Shown here: positions 6,889 through 12,435 of the stretch, piece after piece
Layout of the letters: each line of letters begins with the position of its first letter
Position numbering within the stretch: position 1 is the first letter of the stretch
Origin: Streptomyces sp. NRRL F-5122
Lineage (GTDB): Bacteria; Actinomycetota; Actinomycetes; Streptomycetales; Streptomycetaceae
Length of the DNA stretch: 12,435 nucleotides
NCBI RefSeq assembly: GCF_001507435.1
Contig: NZ_LMWH01000006.1
Location: 1 to 12,435 of the forward strand
Reading direction: 5' to 3'
The notes under the pieces: model-generated
What the model saw: the letters and a program-made list of their open reading frames with translations, nothing else
What the model was told of the DNA's origin: nothing
Databases searched by the model: none
Made by a program: the position numbers and the translations under genes

Positions 6889-6980
6889 GAGGTGGTCCTT
6901 CGCAGGACGTGATCGACTTCGTTGAGTTGCTCGGTCAGTTGCTTGCGGCGATTGGCCGCGAGTTCCTCCTTGGTCGCCAG
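6885..6980 (-). pseudogene. C-terminal remnant of the upstream recombinase-trio gene
   Basis: The last 31 residues before the TGA at 6885-6887 (ATKEELAANRRKQLTEQLNE and onward to VLRRTTS) form a charged helix that looks like the tail of the integrase gene normally found just upstream of the TnpC-like gene. The stop overlaps the next start as ATGA, which points to original translational coupling. Further upstream on this strand no integrase catalytic motif (Arg...His-x-x-Arg...Tyr) can be read before the promoter of the 7181 gene, so the body of the gene is gone. The exact breakpoint is uncertain. Confidence 0.5.
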
Positions 6981-7061
6981 GCTGGTGCCCAGGCAGAGCA
7001 GGAACACAAGCGGAACAGGGCTTACCAATCGCAAACGTTTCAATTTCGCCTCCACCACACC

Positions 7062-7091
7062 TTGGGAACCATCCCCCACATCTGCTAGCTT
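7062..7091 (+). promoter_or_regulatory. Promoter (TTGGGA, 18 nt, TAGCTT) for the secreted TSP3-DUF3289 gene
   Basis: TTGGGA at 7062-7067 and TAGCTT at 7086-7091 fit a sigma-70-type promoter with an 18-nt spacer. The predicted transcription start near 7098 leaves a leader of about 83 nt before the ATG at 7181. Upstream, at 7033-7040, is the palindrome AAACGTTT in a locally AT-richer stretch, a possible operator. This 200-bp stretch is the least GC-rich part of the window. Confidence 0.45.
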
Positions 7092-7142
7092 CCCCGTTCG
7101 ATTCCGAACTGTCGTGACACAACGGCAGCTTCGAGACAACAG

Positions 7143-7166
7143 GCATGTCTTCAGGCATGGCTTCAG
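7143..7166 (+). repeat. Two 12-bp direct repeats in the leader
   Basis: GCATGTCTTCAG (7143-7154) is followed directly by GCATGGCTTCAG (7155-7166), 11 of 12 bases alike, and then ACATG. Each unit contains an ATG in frame with the downstream gene, which creates apparent upstream starts at 7145 and 7157. The true start is more likely 7181, just after the GGGAGG. Confidence 0.6.
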
Positions 7167-7180
7167 ACATGGGAGGCCCC

Positions 7181-9355
7181 ATGAACAGAAGCACCGCTGT
7201 GCCCCTCGGCGCGGCCTTACTCCTTCTCCTCGGCACGGCCGTGCCCGCCGCCGCGGGAACCCCCGGCGACGGCGCGGCCACCGACGGGGCGACGCTCTAC
7301 CGCGACAACACGGTCGACGTCTCCTACCGCCAGGTCGCCCCCGGCGACGCGGCGTGGAGCCAGGTCCCGCCCGCCCTCCGCGGCAGAGCGACGGAGGGCT
7401 CGTACGTCGCCCGGCTCCAGCTCGAGAACGTCTCCGATCACCCCGTCTCCAAATGGTCGCTGACCTTCGAGCTCTCTGACCGCATCACGGACACCTCCGC
7501 CGCGAAGCTCGCCGCCCCCCAGGACGCACGCACGACGCTCCAGGGCGTCGGCCCCACGAACACCCTCCAGCCGGGCAGGACCGAGACCGTCTGGTACCGC
7601 GCCGAGCCCGGCGCCAAGGCCGATACCCCGACCTGGGCGTCCTTCGCCAAGCACGGCATCTCGCCGACGGAGGACACCGACGGCGACCGCCTCCCCGACG
7701 ACCTGGAGGTGCGCGCCGGGCTCGACCCCAAGTCCGGGGACACCGACGGCGATGGCCTCTCCGACTTCGCCGAGCTCGGCTACGGCTTCAGCTCCCCGCT
7801 CAAGGCCGACACCAACGGCGACGGCACCAAGGACGGCGCCGAGGACCCCGACAAGGACGGCCTCACGGCCGCCCGCGAGCTCAAGCTCCGCACGGAGCCC
7901 ACCAAGGCCGACACCGACGGCGACGGCCTCGCGGACGGCCGCGAGCTGAAGCTCCGCACGGAGCCCACCAAGGCCGACACCGACGGCGACGGCGTCCAGG
8001 ACGGCGAGGAGACGAGGCTCAACTCCTCCCCCCGCGCTAAGAACTCCGCCTTCGACGTGACCCGCCGCGCGAACGGCGGCGCCACTACTGCCGAGGCCAC
8101 GCTCAAGGGCCTGCGCGCCAAGCAGGTCGGCGGCTTCCAGGTCACCAGGCTCCCTGCCAAGCAGCGGGAGTTCCCGGAGTCCACTCCGGGCTACCTCGGC
8201 AACGGCTTCCAGGTCTCCGCCCCCGCGGACGGCGCCGCAAGGCTCACCTTCCGCCTCGACCCCGACCGTACGGACGGCACCGCACCGGCCCTCTACCGCT
8301 ACGACGAGAAGGCCCGCCACCTCGTCAAGCAGTCAGGCCAGCAGCACAGCGGCAGCACGATCACGGCCACCGCCACGGCCGGCGGCTCCGCCAAGTACGT
8401 CGTCCTCGACAGCCACGCCTTCGACAAAGCGGGCCCCAAGGCCCCTGGCAAGCGAATCCTCTTCGACGGCCCCGCCGACGGCGGAGACCCGGGTGACCCG
8501 GGCAACCCGCCCCCGACCGACATGCTGATCCACCAGTCGTCCTACCTCGAGGGCCACCGCAAGGCCCCCGACCCCCTGCACCCGCCCGTCCCGGCCGACC
8601 CGCGCGTCGCCGACGACCTCACCTTCAACGACTACAACTTCGACAAACTCACCGACCTCGGCTGGGAGTTCTGGGTCGCCCGCATCACCCCCGAGTCCTG
8701 GATGTGGGCCGAGTTCAACGACATCATGAACTTCGGCAAGCTCGGCGCCGACGCCGACTACGCCCAGTCCGTCGACGACCTCCGCAACGCCTTCCGCTAC
8801 GGCCGCGGCGGCCAGAGCGCGGGCACGGTCACCGTCGACGACAACTTCGACCCCGGCCGCTACCTCTACAGCGGCTCCGGCACGGCCCTCTCCCGCGCCG
8901 TCGGCGCCTCACCACAGGAGAAGACGTACACCGACAAGGCCAGCCAGATCATCAAGCAGTCCCTCATCGACAACAAGGGCCGCACCGATCAGCTCAAGGT
9001 CCAGGAGGACCTCTCCAAGAACTTCCTCTTCCAGGAGTTCCTCCGCCAGGACGTGAAGTACCCGGTGTACGACTTCTCTCTCTGGGACGCCAACCAGCGC
9101 GCCCTCTCCATCGCGATCCACCAGTTCCAAGGCCACACGATCGCGCTGAAGGACTACAAGGTCGAAGGCAACTCCTTCTCCGGCATGCTCGTCTTCCACT
9201 CTTACGACCACTTCGGTCTCGACCCGGACGACGAGATCACGAACTACGGCTTCATCGACTGGTTTACGCTCCAGCACTATGACCGGTTCGACGGGAAGTA
9301 CCCACCGGCGATCGCGCAGGCGGACATCGAGATCCCCATCAGCGGCACGTTCTGA
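7181..9355 (+). CDS. Secreted protein with thrombospondin type 3 repeats and a C-terminal DUF3289 domain
   Basis: A 724-residue exported protein. The ATG at 7181 follows GGGAGG with a 4-nt gap and opens directly into a Sec signal peptide (MNRSTAVPLG, a Leu-rich core, then VPAAAG with likely cleavage near residue 25). Residues about 40-160 are a beta-rich domain. Residues 165-280 hold about six thrombospondin type 3 motifs (DTDGDRLPD, DTDGDGLSD, DTNGDGTKD, DPDKDGLTA, DTDGDGLAD, DTDGDGVQD), which bind calcium and stiffen surface proteins. Residues about 280-446 are a second beta domain ending in a Gly/Pro linker. Residues about 448-724 match the DUF3289 pattern, with IAIHQFQGH (H647), FHSYDHFGLDPDD (D676, H677, D681) and LQHYDRF near the end. 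DUF3289 has no proven activity that I know of and is best known from enterobacteria, partly as putative effector tails. A secreted calcium-rigid stalk carrying a C-terminal effector-like domain suggests an antibacterial toxin or surface enzyme. This is inference. Confidence 0.88.
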   Translation: MNRSTAVPLGAALLLLLGTAVPAAAGTPGDGAATDGATLYRDNTVDVSYRQVAPGDAAWSQVPPALRGRATEGSYVARLQLENVSDHPVSKWSLTFELSDRITDTSAAKLAAPQDARTTLQGVGPTNTLQPGRTETVWYRAEPGAKADTPTWASFAKHGISPTEDTDGDRLPDDLEVRAGLDPKSGDTDGDGLSDFAELGYGFSSPLKADTNGDGTKDGAEDPDKDGLTAARELKLRTEPTKADTDGDGLADGRELKLRTEPTKADTDGDGVQDGEETRLNSSPRAKNSAFDVTRRANGGATTAEATLKGLRAKQVGGFQVTRLPAKQREFPESTPGYLGNGFQVSAPADGAARLTFRLDPDRTDGTAPALYRYDEKARHLVKQSGQQHSGSTITATATAGGSAKYVVLDSHAFDKAGPKAPGKRILFDGPADGGDPGDPGNPPPTDMLIHQSSYLEGHRKAPDPLHPPVPADPRVADDLTFNDYNFDKLTDLGWEFWVARITPESWMWAEFNDIMNFGKLGADADYAQSVDDLRNAFRYGRGGQSAGTVTVDDNFDPGRYLYSGSGTALSRAVGASPQEKTYTDKASQIIKQSLIDNKGRTDQLKVQEDLSKNFLFQEFLRQDVKYPVYDFSLWDANQRALSIAIHQFQGHTIALKDYKVEGNSFSGMLVFHSYDHFGLDPDDEITNYGFIDWFTLQHYDRFDGKYPPAIAQADIEIPISGTF
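7874..7993 (+). repeat. Tandem 66-bp repeat in the TSP3 region
   Basis: A 54-bp block at 7874-7927 recurs at 7940-7993 with a single C/G difference, a 66-bp period (22 residues). Both copies encode RELKLRTEPTKADTDGDG. The near identity is far above that of the other TSP3 motifs, so one copy arose recently by slippage or unequal crossing over, which would lengthen the calcium-binding stalk. Confidence 0.85.
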
Positions 9356-9368
9356 CCTCGCCGACCTG

Positions 9369-9941
9369 ATGCCCCACAGGCGCTCGCCGGGCCGGGTCCT
9401 GGCCGTCACGCTGCTCGTCGTGACGGCCGGGTACCTGGCCTGGCGGGTCGCCGTCCTCGCGGGCCTGGAGGTCCACTTCGGCAGCGGCCTGGACGAGCAG
9501 CGCTTCAACCGGCTGCAGCAGGAGTACGACCGCCGCGAGGACGCCTTCGCCCGGGCCGACGCCCGGATGCGGAAGCTGATCGCGGAACACCCCCGCGCCG
9601 AACGCATCGACTGGAGCCAGTACCGGACCTGCGTCCGCGAGCCCGGCCGCCCCTCCGACACGTGCACGACGACGCCCCCGCGCGACCAGAAGGTGTACGA
9701 CGCCCTCTGGGGCGTCAGCGTGATCCTCTACCAGTCCAAGGACGAGGGCCGCACGTTCTACCGCTTCTACCACGAGGACCCCCCGCGCTACACGATCATG
9801 CGCGCCCCCGAGGACACCGCGGAGGAGGCTGAGGAGTACGCGGACGCCCACGGCTTCCGCTCCACCCGCCCCCTCGGGCCCGGCTGGACGATCCTCGGCC
9901 CGATCGACAACATCGGCCGCGAGGAGAAGCAGTTCCCGTAG
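9369..9941 (+). CDS. Single-pass membrane protein, candidate immunity or partner of the DUF3289 protein
   Basis: A 190-residue protein starting 13 bp after the stop of the secreted gene, so clearly in the same operon. Basic residues (MPHRRSPGR) precede a transmembrane segment at about 9-30, which places the remaining 160 residues outside the membrane. The outer part has a charged helix (about 42-75), then C88 and C99, which could form a disulfide, then a mixed domain rich in Tyr, Phe and Trp up to residue 190. No known family is recognised. There is no Shine-Dalgarno before the ATG at 9369, so translation is probably coupled to the gene before it. An in-frame ATG at 9279 would overlap that gene and gives an unlikely Arg/Ser-rich start. 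Size, topology and position fit an immunity protein, but an assembly factor for the partner is equally possible. Confidence 0.75.
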   Translation: MPHRRSPGRVLAVTLLVVTAGYLAWRVAVLAGLEVHFGSGLDEQRFNRLQQEYDRREDAFARADARMRKLIAEHPRAERIDWSQYRTCVREPGRPSDTCTTTPPRDQKVYDALWGVSVILYQSKDEGRTFYRFYHEDPPRYTIMRAPEDTAEEAEEYADAHGFRSTRPLGPGWTILGPIDNIGREEKQFP

Positions 9942-9964
9942 GAGGGCTCGCGGAACGCTTCGCC

Positions 9965-9988
9965 GGGAAGCAGCAGGGAAGCAGCAGG
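9965..9988 (+). repeat. 11-bp tandem repeat at the edge of a truncated gene
   Basis: GGGAAGCAGCA occurs twice in direct succession (9965-9975 and 9976-9986), followed by GG. Readable homology to the truncated surface-protein gene starts immediately afterwards. The repeat probably marks the join made when the 5' part of that gene was lost. Confidence 0.7.
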
Positions 9989-10855
9989 CTCGACACGTTC
10001 CGCGGCGCGCCCCGCCTGGCCGCAACGCCGCAGCATCCGGACACCCTCGTCGCCGCCGAGTCCGACGGCAGCTACGCCACCGTGGCGGTGTACGACGTGA
10101 GTACCGGCCAAGCCGACGCACAGGCCAAGCGCTTCAATCCAGGGCCGGACGGATGTGAAAGTCTGCAGGACCTCGCCCTGACGCCGGACGCCAGTCAGGT
10201 TGTCGTCGCCTGCGCCGCGGCCCATTACCACCAGGTGTTGCCCACGACCGACCTGTCGGACGACGGGATCTACACCACCAGCTGGTCCCCCAGCGCGGTG
10301 GCCATCGCCCCCGACGGCACGGTCGCGGCGGGCGTCCACGGGACCTCCGGTCCCGACGTCCAGCTGTTCACGCCGGGCAACTCCACGGCCTTCACGGCCT
10401 GGGACTTCCCGCTGCCCTCCGATTACGCCACCACCACCCTCGAGTCCGCCGGTCTGGCCTGGACTCCGGACGGCAGCCGGATCTTCGCCGTAACCGAGGA
10501 CAGCAACTCTTCGTCCCTGACGCTGCGAGTCCTGAACCATCCGCAGGTCGCCACCACCGTCACCGTGCAGGCACCCGCTTCGTCACCCCGGAACCAGAAC
10601 CTCACCCTCACCGGAAAGCTCAAAGCGCCCGTGGGATTCGGTGCGGGGAGCACCGTCGACATCTGGCGGCTCGACGACCCCACGGCAGGTGAGGGCACAC
10701 TGATCGGGTCCGCACCCGTCGCCGCCGACGGCACGTTCAGCTACACGGACCGTCCAAGAGCCAAGGGCGATGTCCAGTACACCGTCCAGTACTACGGCGA
10801 CGCACGGCACGCATACGCCTATGGCACGCTCACGGTCAACATCACCTCTGACTGA
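9989..10855 (+). pseudogene. 5'-truncated beta-propeller/Ig-like surface-protein gene
   Basis: The frame is open from about 9989 to TGA at 10853-10855 and codes for the C-terminal 288 residues of what is normally a much larger exported protein. Propeller-like blades are readable (APRLAATPQHPDTLVAAES, VAVYDVSTG, LQDLALTPDASQVVVAC, AVAIAPDGTVAAGVHG, AGLAWTPDGSRIFAVTED). A bacterial Ig-like domain follows (from TTVTVQAPASS through LTLTGKLKAP, STVDIWRL, DGTFSYTD, VQYTVQYYGD, TLTVNI). Streptomyces has full-length proteins of this design with a signal peptide and many more blades. Here the signal peptide and first blades are missing. A GTG at 10082 could serve as a start, but with no Shine-Dalgarno and a start inside a blade the product would not be exported or folded. 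Confidence 0.7.
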
Positions 10856-10947
10856 GCCCCTGCCGAAGGCGATCGCAGCCGCGCAATACTGGGCTGACCG
10901 GCGATTACCCTAGAGTGCACATCCGTTGACGCTGACTGGATCGCTAG

Positions 10948-10992
10948 TGCGCAGTCACGAGCAGCGTGGCTTCTCAACGCTGTGACTGCGCA
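10948..10992. terminator. Bidirectional stem-loop terminator between convergent genes
   Basis: TGCGCAGTCAC (10948-10958) pairs exactly with GTGACTGCGCA (10982-10992). An inner AGCGT (10963-10967) pairs with ACGCT (10977-10981). Together they form a long hairpin of 16 pairs with a 4-nt bulge and a 9-nt loop. It lies between the convergent pseudogene and DUF2637-type gene and spans the stop codon (10974-10976) and last codons of the latter. There is no T tract, as is typical of this group of bacteria. Confidence 0.7.
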
Positions 10993-12435
10993 TGGTGGAG
11001 GGCCAGTGCCTGCCAGCGTCGCTCAAAGTCGACGGCCTGCTCTGCAATGTAGCCAACGGTGACGGGTCGGTTGTGCTGAGCGGTGATCCCACGGGCTGCG
11101 CAGTTCTGCGCAATGGTGCTCAGCGGCGGGTCCTCGTTGCGCACCCGTTGTTCCGCCCAGAGGTTGTAGACACGAAAAGGCAAGAAGTAACGGCGTAAGG
11201 TCGACGGGCTGACCGGCTTTCCGCCCCGACCGTTCATGCCCTTCCTACTCGCAAGGTAGGCAGACAGCTGCTCGGCTTTGGGTTCCTCGCCGTGCTCGGC
11301 CTGATACTCCCTCCAAGCAAGGTAGTAGCGGTCGACAGTAGTCAGAGCGGCGGATTCCCCCGTCGTGTCATCGGCACTAGTCGTGCTGTCGATAGCGGCG
11401 CTTACCCTCGGAGTGCGTCGCTCCTTCGCAGGGTGCGCGCCGACGCCAGCTGGTGCGTCTTCAAGCGCGTGTCCATTCGAGCGGGGCTCCACAAGATGCG
11501 CCTGAGCGGCGGAGGCGCCAAGTTCCCCCTCATCAAGGAGCATCGACTCGTCCGGCTCGGGCTGCTGGAAGTTGGAAACGAAATACTCCAGGTCGTCCCC
11601 CGTGATGGGCAAGCTGTTGCTGCCTGTGATCTGATCTCGCTCGTAGACGAAGGCGGCAAGGGCGGCGGCATCTGGGTAAGTCCCGTGCTGTTGTGCGTAC
11701 GCCAGCCAAGCGTTGTAGAAGTAGTCACCCCAACCGCCGTCCGCATCGTCGGAAGCCTGAGGATCGCTCTGGTCTTCAGCCGACGTGTGACGCTGCTTGA
11801 GGAGTTGCAGCAGCGGAGCAAGCTGATCGTCGTTCAGTGGCCTGCCGGCCGCGGTAGCGATGCCGTACCGGTCTTGGAGCCACACAGCGAACTGCGGGCT
11901 CGTAGGCTCGAGGCCGAAGGCCGCCATCCAGTCTTGGTAGGCCCTCGTGAGATGTAAGGCATCCTCTTGGTGCGATGACTCTGGGTGCCTCGCCCGCGAC
12001 TGGGCGAACAGCAGAGGCTCCAAGCCATTCGCGTCCGCCAATTCCTTATCCTGGTCAACGGCGGCCTCGAGTGCAGATCTCTGCGACTGCGTCAGAATTG
12101 CGGTATGTGCGACGGCAAACTGAATGGGTATCTCGTCAATACCTGCAGCGGTAAGACCGGCCGACGCCGTCTCAGCCAAAGGGATGCCGTAGCGGGCGAG
12201 CCGGAGCGGCATGAGGGACTCCACCGGCGCCTTGCGGCGCCAGGCGCGGCCGAAGCGGGAGCGTAGGCGGGCCTGGTACACGAGACGTTCCTGTTCCAGC
12301 TTGATGACCTGGTCGTAGGAGCGGAGCTCCCACAGCTTCATCCGGCGCCAGAGCAGGAACGTGGGTATGGGGGAGAGCAGCCAGCGGGTCAGGCGGACGC
12401 CCTCCATGTGCTTGTCCGCCGTGATGTCCGCGATC
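10974..12435 (-). CDS. DUF2637/SpdB-like conjugative spread protein, C-terminal part (partial)
   Basis: The frame ends at TGA 10974-10976 and stays open to the right edge. The last readable upstream codons are ADITADKH before the Met at 12407, so that Met is internal and the true start lies outside the window. The segment from MEGVRLTRWLLSPIPTFLLW through WRRMKLWELRSYDQVIKLEQ and onward to PVESLMPLRLARYG is typical of the region after the membrane helices in actinobacterial DUF2637 proteins. These accompany TraB-type translocases and are linked to plasmid spread between mycelial compartments (Spd proteins). Residues 153-470, counted from 12407, contain four helical modules anchored by W160, W234, W365 and W417, separated by acidic or Ser/Thr/Ala-rich linkers (207-228, 283-358). 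The gene suggests an integrative conjugative element or plasmid to the right. I recognise the family from memory of its conserved block. Confidence 0.82.
   Translation of the reverse strand, partial: IADITADKHMEGVRLTRWLLSPIPTFLLWRRMKLWELRSYDQVIKLEQERLVYQARLRSRFGRAWRRKAPVESLMPLRLARYGIPLAETASAGLTAAGIDEIPIQFAVAHTAILTQSQRSALEAAVDQDKELADANGLEPLLFAQSRARHPESSHQEDALHLTRAYQDWMAAFGLEPTSPQFAVWLQDRYGIATAAGRPLNDDQLAPLLQLLKQRHTSAEDQSDPQASDDADGGWGDYFYNAWLAYAQQHGTYPDAAALAAFVYERDQITGSNSLPITGDDLEYFVSNFQQPEPDESMLLDEGELGASAAQAHLVEPRSNGHALEDAPAGVGAHPAKERRTPRVSAAIDSTTSADDTTGESAALTTVDRYYLAWREYQAEHGEEPKAEQLSAYLASRKGMNGRGGKPVSPSTLRRYFLPFRVYNLWAEQRVRNEDPPLSTIAQNCAARGITAQHNRPVTVGYIAEQAVDFERRWQALALHHAQSQR

Noticed and set aside
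7217..8320. 367-residue Gly/Val/Glu-rich leftward frame
   Set aside because: It is the antisense of the TSP3 region. Its VGVGLGGL repeats are the complement of the Asp-Gly repeats.
10926..10950. Promoter TTGACG with TAGTGC before the terminator
   Set aside because: The spacing is only 13 nt and no rightward gene follows.
10992..11957. Rightward frames of 68 and 221 residues
   Set aside because: They are antisense to the DUF2637-type gene, with no ribosome site or recognisable domain.

Overview
The DNA is very GC-rich and the real genes show strong third-position G/C bias, as in Streptomyces or a close actinomycete. This is an inference from composition, gene families and promoter style. The window reads as accessory DNA. 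It has a transposase tail at the left edge, decayed recombinase-type genes in the middle, a truncated surface-protein gene on the right, and a conjugative-element gene (DUF2637/SpdB-like) running off the right edge.

Left block (94-5251). A two-gene leftward operon encodes a 114-residue protein with a three-Cys motif and a four-helix membrane protein. It is transcribed divergently, from a 41-bp gap, from a 1284-residue TPR-CHAT caspase-like protease. The protease keeps its His (H1153) and Cys (C1194) and carries about sixteen 45-residue repeats. This looks like a self-contained sensor/protease/membrane module of the kind seen in bacterial conflict or cell-death systems. It is the best candidate in the window for a poorly described system.

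Middle block (5252-7180). A strong inverted repeat (5333-5382) follows the protease gene. Two small rightward genes come next: an S1/OB-fold-like protein of 100 residues, and a 140-residue actinobacterial protein of unknown function behind a recognisable promoter. A perfect 14-bp palindrome (6421-6434) lies directly after the second gene. Past it, on the minus strand, are a frameshifted HTH/coiled-coil gene and the C-terminal tail of the gene upstream of it, joined by an ATGA overlap. They resemble the last two genes of a Tn554-like trio and appear to be the remains of an integrating element.

Right block (7181-12435). A promoter and signal peptide lead into a secreted 724-residue protein with about six thrombospondin type 3 calcium-binding motifs and a C-terminal DUF3289 domain. 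Thirteen bases downstream is a 190-residue single-pass membrane protein with an extracytoplasmic Cys pair. The two may be a secreted toxin and its membrane-anchored immunity or partner protein, but this is not proven. An 11-bp tandem repeat marks the junction with a 5'-truncated beta-propeller/Ig-like surface-protein gene. A stem-loop terminator separates that gene from the leftward DUF2637-type gene, whose C-terminal half holds four copies of a Trp-containing helical module.

No rRNA, tRNA, CRISPR array or complete insertion sequence was seen.
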